Positions 16,041 through 24,254 of a stretch of 48,764 nt of DNA are shown here, one piece after another. This DNA comes from an uncultured Oscillospiraceae bacterium. Lineage in GTDB: Bacteria > Bacillota > Clostridia > Oscillospirales > Ruminococcaceae. The translations under genes and the position numbers were made by a program. The stretch lies in contig CAKSWY010000019.1 of NCBI GenBank assembly GCA_934513685.1, positions 1 through 48,764 of the forward strand, read 5' to 3'. The notes under the pieces are model-generated. The model searched no databases and was not told where the DNA came from. It saw nothing but the letters and a program-made list of their open reading frames with translations. Numbering within the stretch: the first letter of the stretch is position 1; the number at the start of each line of letters is the position of its first letter.

Positions 16041-16159
16041 TTATTCGGTGCTGGCATTCAGTGCATAAATCGCCACATCGTTGTTTTCAAACACAGGGGG
16101 GAGGCCCTGCGGCGGGGGCTCCGCCAGCACATCGCCGCCTCATCCCCGGCAGCGGACAT
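16041..16159 (-). pseudogene. Possible relic of a lost membrane glycosyltransferase or polymerase gene
   Basis: The 161-base gap between the FnlC-type and WbuB-like genes is long for this operon. On the minus strand an ATG at 16159 follows a CAGGAG site. It opens a short frame (MSAAGDEAAMCW) that ends quickly. In another frame, 16139 to the TAA at 16041 reads GGDVLAEPPP, then PPVFENNDVAIYALNASTE. That resembles the C-terminal end of large membrane sugar-transfer proteins, which often finish with an ENDxVxIY-like stretch. The simplest reading is a gene that kept its ribosome site and tail but lost its middle. The evidence is short and chance is possible. Confidence 0.35.
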
Positions 16160-16180
16160 AAGCGGCTCCTGTTTCTTTGC

Positions 16181-17356
16181 TTAGTATTTACGCCACACCA
16201 TTTTGTTTACAACGCCGGTGTAGCTCTGAATAATTTTTACAACCTTATCGGACACGTTTTCGTCCACATAATCCGGCACGGGAATGCCCAGGTCTCGGTT
16301 CTTGTTCATTTCCACAGCCACGTCCACGGCCTGCAGCAGATGGTCGCCGTCGATGCCGGCGAGGATAAAGTCACCCTTGTCCAATGCCTCCGGGCGCTCG
16401 GTGCTGGTACGAATGCACACCGCCGGGAAGGGATGGCCCACGCTGGTGAAGAAGCTGCTCTCCTCCGGCAGGGTGCCGCTGTCCGACACCACGCAGAAGG
16501 CGTTCATCTGCAGGCAGTTGTAGTCGTGGAAGCCCAGAGGCTCATGCTGAATGACGCGCTTGTCCAGCTGGAAGCCGCTCTGCTCCAGACGCTTGCGGCT
16601 GCGGGGGTGGCAGGAGTAGAGGATGGGCATATCGTACTTCTCGGCCATTTTGTTGATGGCAGTGAAGAGAGAGGTGAAATTTTTCTCCGTGTCGATGTTT
16701 TCTTCCCGGTGGGCAGAAAGCAGGATGTACTTGCCCTTCTCCAGCCCCAGGCGAGTGTGAATGTCCGATGCCTCGATCTTGTCCAGATTCTGGTGCAGCA
16801 CCTCGGCCATGGGGGAACCGGTCACATAGGTGCGCTCTTTCGGCAGGCCGGTGTCCGCCAGATAGCGGCGGGCGTGCTCGGAGTAGGCCATGTTCACATC
16901 CGAGATGATGTCCACGATGCGGCGGTTGGTCTCCTCGGGCAGGCACTCGTCCTTGCAGCGGTTGCCGGCCTCCATGTGGAAGATGGGAATATGCAGCCGC
17001 TTGGCCCCAATGACGCTCAGACAGCTGTTGGTATCGCCCAGCACCAGCACGGCGTCCGGCTGGATGGCCACCATCAGCTTGTAGCTCTCGGCGATGATAT
17101 TGCCCATGGTCTCGCCCAGGTCTGCGCCCACGGCGTTCATATACACTTCGGGGTCAGCCAGCTGCAGGTCGTGGAAGAACACGCCGTTCAGGTTGTAGTC
17201 GTAGTTCTGGCCGGTGTGGGCCAAAATTACGTCAAAGTACTTGCGGGTTTTATTGATGACGGCGGCCAGACGGATGATCTCCGGGCGGGTGCCCACGATA
17301 ATCAGCAGCTTCAGCTTGCCGTTGTTCTTAAAAGAAATGTTGCTGTAATCAGCCAT
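16181..17356 (-). CDS. fnlC: UDP-N-acetylglucosamine 2-epimerase-like enzyme, CapG/FnlC/WbjD type
   Basis: A 391-residue non-hydrolysing 2-epimerase (WecB fold). In this gene group it performs the last step of UDP-L-FucNAc synthesis, the C2 epimerisation. Marks are LLIIVGTRPEIIRLAAVINK, HTGQNYDYNLNGVFF, DAVLVLGDTNSCLSV, FHMEAGNRCKDECLPEETNRR and SDSGTLPEESSFF. The start MADYSNISFKN fits the gene boundary: the ATG at 17356 comes 13 bases after the preceding stop. It is third after the CapE- and CapF-type genes, the classic CapEFG order, which favours FnlC over plain WecB. Confidence 0.9.
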   Translation of the reverse strand: MADYSNISFKNNGKLKLLIIVGTRPEIIRLAAVINKTRKYFDVILAHTGQNYDYNLNGVFFHDLQLADPEVYMNAVGADLGETMGNIIAESYKLMVAIQPDAVLVLGDTNSCLSVIGAKRLHIPIFHMEAGNRCKDECLPEETNRRIVDIISDVNMAYSEHARRYLADTGLPKERTYVTGSPMAEVLHQNLDKIEASDIHTRLGLEKGKYILLSAHREENIDTEKNFTSLFTAINKMAEKYDMPILYSCHPRSRKRLEQSGFQLDKRVIQHEPLGFHDYNCLQMNAFCVVSDSGTLPEESSFFTSVGHPFPAVCIRTSTERPEALDKGDFILAGIDGDHLLQAVDVAVEMNKNRDLGIPVPDYVDENVSDKVVKIIQSYTGVVNKMVWRKY

Positions 17357-17369
17357 GGATGTTCTCCTC

Positions 17370-18503
17370 TCACACCGGTTCAAAGAAGGTGTCCGGATGG
17401 TCCGGGTCGAAGGCTTCGTTGGCCCACATGACCGTGACCATGTCCTCGGTGCCGACGTTTTCAATGTTGTGGGTGTAGCCGCAGGGGATGTCCACCACCT
17501 CCAACTTGTCGCCGGAGACATGGTATTCGATGACTTCCCTGGAGAAAATATTGCGGAAGCGGATGACGCCCTCGCCCTTTACCACCAGGAACTTCTCGTT
17601 CTTGGTGTGGTGCCAGTGGTTGCCTTTTACAATGCCGGGGTGGGAGATGTTGATGCTCACCTGGCCCCGTTCCGGGCTGCGGAGAAACTCGGTAAAGCTT
17701 CCCCGGTTGTCCGTGTGCATTTCCAGCGGATAGCTGAACTGATCGGAAGGCAAGTAGGAAAGGTAGGTGGAATAAAGCTTCTTTTCAAAGCTGCCGGGGG
17801 CCAGGTCCGGCACGGCCAGGCTGGTGCGCCCGGCGGCAAAGCCCTGAATCAGCTCGGCCAGGCGGCCCAGCGTGACCTCGTGGATGGGGTGCATATGGCA
17901 GATGGGGGTGGCCGAACGGTCCATCATCACCTGGCCGTCAAAGGCAGCCAGAATGCAGGCCACCACATCGTCAATGTAGACCAGAGGCAGAGAAAACGCC
18001 GGGTCCCGCACCTGAATGGGCAGGCCGTGGGCCACATTGTGGCAGAAGGTGGCCACAACGCTGTTGTAGTTGGGGCGGCACCATTTGCCGAACACACCGG
18101 GCATACGGAACACATACACCGCTGCACCGGTGCGGCGGCGATGGGCAAAAATGGCCTCTTCCGCCTGCCGCTTGCTCTTGCCGTAGTCGTTGTCCAGCTC
18201 GGCCTGGGTGCTGGAGGTGACCAGCACCGGCGCGGTGTTCCCGGCGGCCTCCAGATCGGCCAGCAGCGTATCCGTCAAGCCCGCATTGCCCGTGTAAAAT
18301 TCGGAGGGGTCGGTGGGGCGGTTGATGCCGGCAAGATGCACCACAAACGCGGCCCGGCGGCAGTAATCCGCCAGAGTTTCGGGGGTGTCATCCTTTTCAA
18401 ACAGCATCAGGTCGGTATAGCCCGCCGTGCGCAGGGTGGCCACCAGATTTTTGCCCACAAAACCGCCTGCGCCGGTGATGAGAATGGGGGAGTTCTTTTC
18501 CAT
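17370..18503 (-). CDS. fnlB: CapF/FnlB/WbjC-type bifunctional epimerase/reductase
   Basis: A 377-residue two-domain enzyme that epimerises and reduces the 4-keto sugar intermediate on the way to UDP-L-FucNAc (via UDP-N-acetyl-L-talosamine forms). The N-terminal SDR domain has the nucleotide motif ILITGAGGFVGKNL and the YGKSK active site near residues 112-116. The C-terminal cupin domain (about residues 255-377) shows NHWHHTKNEKFLVVKGEGVIRF, the metal-binding His/Glu set typical of CapF. It lies between the CapE- and CapG-type genes with gaps of 13-23 bases, clearly one operon. Confidence 0.94.
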   Translation of the reverse strand: MEKNSPILITGAGGFVGKNLVATLRTAGYTDLMLFEKDDTPETLADYCRRAAFVVHLAGINRPTDPSEFYTGNAGLTDTLLADLEAAGNTAPVLVTSSTQAELDNDYGKSKRQAEEAIFAHRRRTGAAVYVFRMPGVFGKWCRPNYNSVVATFCHNVAHGLPIQVRDPAFSLPLVYIDDVVACILAAFDGQVMMDRSATPICHMHPIHEVTLGRLAELIQGFAAGRTSLAVPDLAPGSFEKKLYSTYLSYLPSDQFSYPLEMHTDNRGSFTEFLRSPERGQVSINISHPGIVKGNHWHHTKNEKFLVVKGEGVIRFRNIFSREVIEYHVSGDKLEVVDIPCGYTHNIENVGTEDMVTVMWANEAFDPDHPDTFFEPV

Positions 18504-18526
18504 GATCTGCCTCCTGCGGCGAACGC

Positions 18527-19591
18527 TTACCGGCTGCGCTCGGCTTCCAGCTTTTTCAGCTCTTCCTGCACGTAGTCGGTGGTGAGAATCTTCTGCACGG
18601 TGCCGTCCACATCCAGCCGGGTGGTGTTGTGGCTGGTGTAGCTTTCGTCGGCCATGGTTTTCACCTCGCCCTTTACCACGAACTTGTCGTAGTTCAGGTC
18701 GCGGCTGTCGGCCGCAACGCGGAAGTAGTGGCCCATGTCCTCACTGCGCAGCCGCTCTTCGCGGGTCATCAGGGTTTCATACAGCTTCTCGCCGTGGCGG
18801 GTGCCGATGATGTGGGTGCCGGTGTCACCGAACAGCTTCTGCACCGCCTTGGCCAGGTCGCCGATGGTGGAGGCGTCCGCCTTCTGAATGAACAGGTCGC
18901 CGGGGTTGGCGTGCTGGAACGCGAACATGACCAGATCCACAGCCTCGTCCAGGTTCATGAGGAAGCGGGTCATGTTGGGGTCGGTGATGGTGATGGGCTT
19001 GCCGGACTTGATCTGGTCGATGAACAGGGGAATCACGCTGCCGCGGCTGCACATCACGTTGCCGTAACGGGTGCAGCAGATGGTGGTGCCGCCCCGCTCC
19101 GCGGCCACGCGGGCGTTGGCGTAAATCACGTGCTCCATCATAGCCTTGGAAATGCCCATGGCGTTGATGGGGTAGGCGGCCTTGTCGGTGGACAGGCAGA
19201 CGACCCGCTTGACCCCGGCATCAATGGCGGCGTGCAGCACATTGTCGGTGCCGATGATGTTGGTCTGCACCGCCTGCATGGGGAAAAACTCGCAGGAAGG
19301 AACCTGCTTCAGGGCGGCGGCATGGAAGATATAGTCCACGCCGGGCATTGCGTCCCGGATGGACTGCGGGTTGCGCACGTCGCCGATGTAGAACTTGACC
19401 TTGCCGGCCTGTTCCGGGTGTTTGGCCTGCAGCTCATGGCGCATATCGTCCTGCTTTTTTTCATCGCGGGAGAAAATGCGGATCTCTTTCAGGTCGGAAT
19501 CCAGAAAATGCTTGAGTACCGTGGAACCGAACGAACCGGTGCCACCGGTGATCATAAGCGTTTTGCCGTTGAAGGTACTGACGTCTGCCAT
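18527..19591 (-). CDS. fnlA: UDP-GlcNAc 4,6-dehydratase/5-epimerase, CapE/FnlA/WbjB type
   Basis: A 354-residue extended SDR enzyme that starts UDP-L-FucNAc synthesis from UDP-GlcNAc. The start MADVSTFNGK is used because AAGGGGG precedes it; an upstream in-frame ATG at 19693 lies in the promoter region. The cofactor motif is MITGGTGSFGSTVLKHF. The usual YxxxK reads NAMGISKAMME, with Met in the Tyr place, which I recall as a feature of the CapE group. The C-terminal part DLNYDKFVVKGE is typical. It heads the polysaccharide operon and is followed by the CapF- and CapG-type genes. Confidence 0.94.
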   Translation of the reverse strand: MADVSTFNGKTLMITGGTGSFGSTVLKHFLDSDLKEIRIFSRDEKKQDDMRHELQAKHPEQAGKVKFYIGDVRNPQSIRDAMPGVDYIFHAAALKQVPSCEFFPMQAVQTNIIGTDNVLHAAIDAGVKRVVCLSTDKAAYPINAMGISKAMMEHVIYANARVAAERGGTTICCTRYGNVMCSRGSVIPLFIDQIKSGKPITITDPNMTRFLMNLDEAVDLVMFAFQHANPGDLFIQKADASTIGDLAKAVQKLFGDTGTHIIGTRHGEKLYETLMTREERLRSEDMGHYFRVAADSRDLNYDKFVVKGEVKTMADESYTSHNTTRLDVDGTVQKILTTDYVQEELKKLEAERSR

Positions 19592-19723
19592 AAAAGGGCC
19601 CCCTTGCCTTGATGCGGCAAAAGCCGCAAAAATCGTTGTAAAACGGTCGCTTTGTGGGCGGTTTGAGCGGAAAAAGGCCGCAAAACCCCGCAAAAGCGCA
19701 GAATCACTCTCATAAATACGATA

Positions 19724-19752
19724 ATTGTATCACAAAAGTAACAGCTTTTCCA
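19724..19752 (-). promoter_or_regulatory. Candidate promoter of the L-FucNAc polysaccharide operon
   Basis: On the minus strand, TGGAAA (19747-19752), 17 bases and TACAAT (19724-19729) give a moderate match. It lies about 130 bases before the fnlA start. No better site was seen in this gap. Confidence 0.4.
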
Positions 19753-19783
19753 CCCCTTGGGTGTAATCGGGGCGCGGCGGGCG

Positions 19784-19812
19784 CTTTTCAGCGGCCCGGC
19801 GGCGTGGTATAC
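19784..19812 (+). promoter_or_regulatory. Candidate promoter of pepT
   Basis: TTTTCA, a 17-base spacer and TATACT lie about 100 bases before the pepT start codon. The -10 box is good and the -35 box is weak. Confidence 0.45.
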
Positions 19813-19908
19813 TTTTGGGATGAGAACGGTTTTGCCGAGAGAAAATTCAGCGGCCTGTGCCGATGTGCCGGGCTGAATCAAGCGAAAAACGACCGGAGGT
19901 TTTGGAAG

Positions 19909-21135
19909 ATGCGTGCCTATGAACGCCTGTTGGAATATGTGAGCTATACCACCCAGTCGGCACCGGACCGGGAATGCCACCCTTCGACTCCGGGGCAGTT
20001 TGACCTGGCCCGGCGGCTGGTGGGCGACCTGAACGCGCTGGGCCTGACGGATGCCGCCATGGACGAGCACGCCTATGTGTATGCCCATCTGGCGGCCACG
20101 CCCGGATGCGAGCAGGCGGCCCCGCTGGGCCTGATCGCCCATATGGACACTTCGGACGAGGCCCCCGGCGACGGGGTTGCCCCGCAGCTGCACCCGAACT
20201 ATGACGGCGGCACCGTGGCGCTGGGCGCCTCCGGCCTGTCCCTTCGGGCGGAACAATTCCCGGATCTGCGCAAATGTCAGGGTGAGACTCTGATCACCAC
20301 CGACGGCACCACCCTGCTGGGGGCGGACGACAAGGCCGGTGTGGCAGAGATCCTCACGGCCATCGAGCGGCTTCAGGCCGAACATCTGCCCCATGGCCCG
20401 CTGTGTGTGGCCTTTACCCCGGACGAGGAGATCGGCGAGGGTGCAAGCCTGTTTGACCTGGAGCGCTTCGGCGCGGAGTTTGCCTATACGGTGGACGGCG
20501 GCGACGTGGGCGAGCTGGAGTACGAAAACTTCAACGCGGCGGGGGCCACGGTGAGCTTCCGGGGGCTGTCGGTCCACCCGGGCACGGCGAAAAACGCCAT
20601 GGTGAACGCCCAGAATCTGGCCATGGAATTCCACGGGATGCTGCCGGCGGCAGAGCGGCCGGAGCACACCGAGGGCCGGGAGGGCTTTTACCACCTGACC
20701 AGCATGATCGGCACGGTGAGCGGCGCAAAACTGGGGTACATCCTGCGGGACCATGACCAGCAGCGGTTTGAGGCGCGCAAGCAGCGTATGCGGGACATTG
20801 CAGCCTGGATGAACCATGTGTACGGTGAGGGCACCGTCACCCTGGATATGCAGGACAGCTATTATAATATGTTGGAAAAAATCAAGCCGCATATGCATCT
20901 TGTGGAACACGCCCGGGCGGCCATCCGGGCGGCGGGGCTGGAACCGACGGAGCAGCCCGTGCGCGGCGGCACCGACGGTGCCCTGCTTTCCTATATGGGG
21001 CTTCCCTGCCCGAACCTGGGGACCGGCGGCTTTAACTTCCACGGCGTGTATGAATTCATCACCGCCGAGCGGATGGACCGGGCGGTGCAGGTGCTGGTAA
21101 ATCTGGTGCAGGGGTACGCCGATGGAGTGCAGTAA
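19909..21135 (+). CDS. pepT: Peptidase T (tripeptide aminopeptidase)
   Basis: Cytoplasmic zinc aminopeptidase of the M20 family, 408 residues, that removes N-terminal residues from tripeptides. It starts MRAYERLLEYVSYTT, with CGGAGG 9 bases upstream; a longer in-frame ORF from 19654 lacks that support. Zinc and catalytic marks are GLIAHMDTSDEAPG, TLLGADDKAGVAEILTAIE, FTPDEEIGEGASLFD, DGGDVGELEYENFNAA and, near the end, RGGTDGALLSYMGLP. It is transcribed alone and followed by a strong terminator. Confidence 0.97.
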   Translation: MRAYERLLEYVSYTTQSAPDRECHPSTPGQFDLARRLVGDLNALGLTDAAMDEHAYVYAHLAATPGCEQAAPLGLIAHMDTSDEAPGDGVAPQLHPNYDGGTVALGASGLSLRAEQFPDLRKCQGETLITTDGTTLLGADDKAGVAEILTAIERLQAEHLPHGPLCVAFTPDEEIGEGASLFDLERFGAEFAYTVDGGDVGELEYENFNAAGATVSFRGLSVHPGTAKNAMVNAQNLAMEFHGMLPAAERPEHTEGREGFYHLTSMIGTVSGAKLGYILRDHDQQRFEARKQRMRDIAAWMNHVYGEGTVTLDMQDSYYNMLEKIKPHMHLVEHARAAIRAAGLEPTEQPVRGGTDGALLSYMGLPCPNLGTGGFNFHGVYEFITAERMDRAVQVLVNLVQGYADGVQ

Positions 21136-21168
21136 AACGAAATAATTTGCGATAAAATGTGAAATATA

Positions 21169-21204
21169 AAATGCCCGCCGCAGAAACCTCTGCGGCGGGC
21201 ATTT
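21169..21204. terminator. Bidirectional rho-independent terminator
   Basis: AATGCCCGCCGCAGA pairs perfectly with TCTGCGGCGGGCATT around AACC. TTTG follows on the plus strand, and an ATTTTATATTTC-like tail follows on the minus strand. It closes pepT and the convergent MATE gene. Confidence 0.9.
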
Positions 21205-21226
21205 GTATGTTTGTAAAAAACAATGT

Positions 21227-22615
21227 TCAGCAGCCGGCGTACTGCTTGGCCTGTTTTGCGGCGTAGCGGCGGGAGGGCCGATACACAAACAGCGCAATGC
21301 CGATGAGCAGCGCGGTGGTGGAAAGGCTGGCCGGGTAGGCGATCATAATGGTGGAGAAGGTACGGCTCAGGGGGAACACAAACTGGATCCAGCTGATGCG
21401 CACCCCACACACGCCCAGCGTGGTGAGTACGGCGGGCACCAGCGAGATGCCGAAGCCGCGCAGATAACCGGACATCACCTCGTACAGCATACTGAACGTG
21501 TAGGCCGAGAAGATGATGAGCAGGCGGGTGTAGCCGATGGCGATGACCTCGGGGTCATTGTTAAAGATGGCCAGCAGCGATTTGCCGCACAGCAGCACCA
21601 GCCCAATGGCGCAGGCTGAGGCGATGAGATCCTCCACCAGGCACAGAATCAGGGTTTTGCGGCAGCGGTCCAGCCGGCCGGCACCGTAATTCTGGCCCAC
21701 AAAGGTCGTGCAGGCCTGGCTGAAGGAGTTCAGCACATAGTAGGCCATGATCTCAATGTTGAAGGCAGCGCTGGAGGCGGCGATGACCACGGTACCCAGG
21801 CTGTTGATGGCGGACTGGATGACGATGTTGGAGATGGAGAACACCGCGCTTTGAATGCCGGAGGGCAGGCCGATGCTCATGATCTTTTTAAAGATGTGCA
21901 CGTCAATGCCCAGGTCGCGCAGGGTCACCCGCACGGGCAGGTCGGTGGTGAGCAGGCGGCGCAGCAGCACCAGCGAGCTGAAGCAGTTGGCCAGAACGGT
22001 GGCGGTGGCCACGCCGTTCACGGTCATTTTCAGCACCAGCACAAAAAACAGGTTCAGCACCACGTTCAGCACGCCGGAAAGCGTCAGGGCGATCAGAGGT
22101 GTGCGGGTGTCGCCAATGCTGCGGAAGATGGCGGCCTCGAAGTTGTAGAGGAGAATCACGGGCATACCCAGCAGATAAATGCGCAGGTACAGCAGTGCGT
22201 AGGGGAATACGTCGTCGGGCACGTTTAGGGTGCTCAGCAGTGGTTTGGCAAAGGCCTCACCCAGCGCGGCCACCAGCACACCGCCGGCCAGCGCCATAAA
22301 AATCGCGGTGTGCACGGCCCGATGCACCACCTGCTTGTCGTTTCGGCCGATGGCGTTGGCGATGACGACGGTGGCACCCAGCGAAATGCCGATGAAAAAG
22401 TTCAGCAGCAGACCGATCACCGAGCTGTTGGCACCCACGGCCGCAACGGCCACCGTTTTATCGCCCACGGAAAAATTGCCGACGACGGCCACGTCGGACG
22501 CATTGAACAGCTGTTCCAGAATGGCGGTGGCGGCCACGGGCAGGGCATACAGCAGAATGCTGCTCCACAGGGTGCCGTGGATCAGATCCGGCTTTTTGGC
22601 GGTTGTATCTTGCAT
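21227..22615 (-). CDS. MATE family efflux transporter
   Basis: A 462-residue, 12-helix multidrug and toxic compound extrusion transporter, driven by Na+ or H+. It starts MQDTTAKKPDLIHGTLWSSILLYALPVAATAILEQ, the usual N-terminus of clostridial MATE proteins, with NASDVAVVGNFSV following. An internal repeat is visible at IMSIGLPSGIQSAVFSISNIVIQSAIN. AGGGGAGG lies before the ATG. It has its own promoter despite following a second MATE gene by 117 bases. The substrate is unknown. Confidence 0.95.
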   Translation of the reverse strand: MQDTTAKKPDLIHGTLWSSILLYALPVAATAILEQLFNASDVAVVGNFSVGDKTVAVAAVGANSSVIGLLLNFFIGISLGATVVIANAIGRNDKQVVHRAVHTAIFMALAGGVLVAALGEAFAKPLLSTLNVPDDVFPYALLYLRIYLLGMPVILLYNFEAAIFRSIGDTRTPLIALTLSGVLNVVLNLFFVLVLKMTVNGVATATVLANCFSSLVLLRRLLTTDLPVRVTLRDLGIDVHIFKKIMSIGLPSGIQSAVFSISNIVIQSAINSLGTVVIAASSAAFNIEIMAYYVLNSFSQACTTFVGQNYGAGRLDRCRKTLILCLVEDLIASACAIGLVLLCGKSLLAIFNNDPEVIAIGYTRLLIIFSAYTFSMLYEVMSGYLRGFGISLVPAVLTTLGVCGVRISWIQFVFPLSRTFSTIMIAYPASLSTTALLIGIALFVYRPSRRYAAKQAKQYAGC

Positions 22616-22700
22616 GGCTTTTGAAATTCCTCCCCTCAGCAGGCAACAAGGCCGGGCTTTGTGTACGCAGAATGTGCAAAAAGACGAGCCTTATGAGGCC

Positions 22701-22728
22701 ATTATAATGCAGCTTCTCCGGCTGTCAA
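22701..22728 (-). promoter_or_regulatory. Promoter of the downstream MATE gene
   Basis: A perfect TTGACA (22723-22728), 16-base spacer and perfect TATAAT (22701-22706) stand on the minus strand, immediately after the stop codon of the upstream MATE gene. The two transporters can thus be expressed separately. Confidence 0.85.
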
Positions 22729-22732
22729 GTGG

Positions 22733-24058
22733 TCAGCGCGGCGGCAGGGCCCGGGGCTTGGGCTGGCGCAGATACAGCATAAGCCCAATCAGGGCGGTCA
22801 GCGCCTCGGCGGCGGGCACGGCCAGCCACACGCCGGTCAGGCCGAACAGGCGGGCCAGCACCAGGGTGACAGGCACCACCAGAAAGAAGCCCCGCAGAAG
22901 CGCAATGATGTGGGACGGGCGGGGGCGGTCGGTGGCCGTGAAAAACAGGCACAGCAGAATGCACAGCCCCACAAAGGGCGCGCTGAGAAAATACAGGTGC
23001 AGCCCCTGGCAGGCCAGCGCCTGAAGCCGGGCGCTGCCCTCACTGTTGAAAGCCAGGGCAATGGGGTCGGCAAACAGCAGGGTGCAGGCGATGACCAGCG
23101 CCGAGAGGACCAGCGCCGTTGCAATGGCGCACCGCAGGAAAAAGCCCACGCGGGCGGCGTCCCGCTGGCCGCAGGCCTGGCTGAGCAGCGGCTGGGTGCC
23201 CTGGGCAATGCCGGTGAACATGGCGGTGACCACCAGCGCCAGATTGGCCACCACGCCGTAGGCGGCCACCCCGATGCTGCCCTCCACCTGCAGCAGGATG
23301 GTGTTGAACAGGATCATCACCACACCGGAGCAGGCCTCCGACAAAAAAGAGGGGAAGCCAAGGGCGCCGATGGAGCCAAGCTCCGCCGGGCGGGGCGTAG
23401 TTTTTTGCAGCTGAAAGCTGGCCTTGCCGCCCAGCCAGTGGCCGGACTGGATGATCAGCCCCAGAATGGGGGAACAGCCGGTGGCCAGCACCGCACCGAA
23501 CATCCCCATGCCCAGCGGGAAAATGAACACATAGTCCAGCACGATGTTCATCAGGCAGCCGGTGAGGGTGGCGGCCATGGCCCGGCGGGGGGCACCATCG
23601 TTGCGCACGAAGCAGAGCATCAGGTCGTTGAACAGAAAGACCGGCGAAAACATGAGCAGCACCCGCAGATAGGTGCAGGTCAGCTGGCCCACATGGCCCT
23701 CGCCGCCCAGCAGCCGGGTGAGGCCGGGTGCCCCCAGCGCCCCCAGCAGAAAAAAGAACACGGCGGCGCACACGGTGGCCTGAACTGCCGTGGTGAACAT
23801 GCGGTTGGCGTCCTGGTGCTTGCCCTGGCTGGCCAGAAGCGTGAACTTGGTGGCCCCGCCCATGCCCAGCATCAGGCCGGTGCCGTGCATGATGTTGTAC
23901 AGGGGCACCGCCAGGTTCAGCGCGGCCAGGCCGTCCGACCCGACGCCCTGGGCCACAAAAAAGGTGTCGGCCAGAATGTAAAGGGACAGCCCCAGCATTG
24001 CCGCCACGTTCAGCGAGACGTAGCGGGTGTATTCCTGAAGCGCCGTAGGCTTGTTCAT
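22733..24058 (-). CDS. MATE family efflux transporter with a structured leader
   Basis: A 441-residue MATE transporter, different in sequence from the one downstream. It starts MNKPTALQEYTRYVSLNVAAMLGLSLYILADTFFV, with GGGAGGAATT before the ATG; an upstream in-frame ATG at 24079 falls inside the leader. Helix marks include GLAALNLAVPLYNIMHGTGLMLGMGG and GSIGALGFPSFLSEACSGVVMILFN. The MLGMGGATKF type N-terminal half is seen in the clostridial MepA-like branch. Its leader holds two GC-rich hairpins and a terminator-like hairpin, so expression may be attenuated. Substrate unknown. Confidence 0.93.
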   Translation of the reverse strand: MNKPTALQEYTRYVSLNVAAMLGLSLYILADTFFVAQGVGSDGLAALNLAVPLYNIMHGTGLMLGMGGATKFTLLASQGKHQDANRMFTTAVQATVCAAVFFFLLGALGAPGLTRLLGGEGHVGQLTCTYLRVLLMFSPVFLFNDLMLCFVRNDGAPRRAMAATLTGCLMNIVLDYVFIFPLGMGMFGAVLATGCSPILGLIIQSGHWLGGKASFQLQKTTPRPAELGSIGALGFPSFLSEACSGVVMILFNTILLQVEGSIGVAAYGVVANLALVVTAMFTGIAQGTQPLLSQACGQRDAARVGFFLRCAIATALVLSALVIACTLLFADPIALAFNSEGSARLQALACQGLHLYFLSAPFVGLCILLCLFFTATDRPRPSHIIALLRGFFLVVPVTLVLARLFGLTGVWLAVPAAEALTALIGLMLYLRQPKPRALPPR

Positions 24059-24085
24059 GGTGAATTCCTCCCAAAACACGCAAAA

Positions 24086-24133
24086 GCGCCGCTGCTTTGC
24101 ATCTTCAAAGGCCTACGATGCAAAACGCGGCGC
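24086..24133 (-). promoter_or_regulatory. Terminator-like hairpin in the MATE leader (candidate attenuator)
   Basis: On the minus strand, GCGCCGCGTTTTGCATC pairs with GATGCAAAGCAGCGGCGC with a small internal loop. CTTTTGCGTGTTTT follows, and then the MATE ribosome site. Two further GC-rich hairpins lie just upstream in the leader, at 24138-24152 and 24156-24173. The arrangement suggests premature termination or a riboswitch-like control. The T-run is imperfect. Confidence 0.5.
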
Positions 24134-24210
24134 ATATCCGGCAAATCGCCGGGAACCCCGTCCGGCGACGGGGATGCGTATTATACAATTAAAATTGCGA
24201 GAACAGTGCC

Positions 24211-24239
24211 AGTATAGCAGAACGCAAACGGCTTTGCAA
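24211..24239 (-). promoter_or_regulatory. Promoter of the MATE gene with the long leader
   Basis: TTGCAA (24234-24239), 17 bases and TATACT (24211-24216) on the minus strand predict a start near 24204 and a leader of about 146 bases. A second TATAAT at 24180-24185 has no good -35 partner. Confidence 0.7.
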
Positions 24240-24254
24240 GAGCGAATTTGCGCC

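Noticed and set aside
24055..24135. 26-residue upstream reading frame overlapping the MATE start codon (possible leader peptide)
   Set aside because: Its ATG has no ribosome site and the frame runs through the terminator-like hairpin; most likely chance.
24138..24173. Two GC hairpins in the MATE leader as a mini-ykkC (guanidine-II) riboswitch
   Set aside because: The hairpin loops read GCCG and GATTT on the minus strand and lack the ACGR tetraloops of that class.
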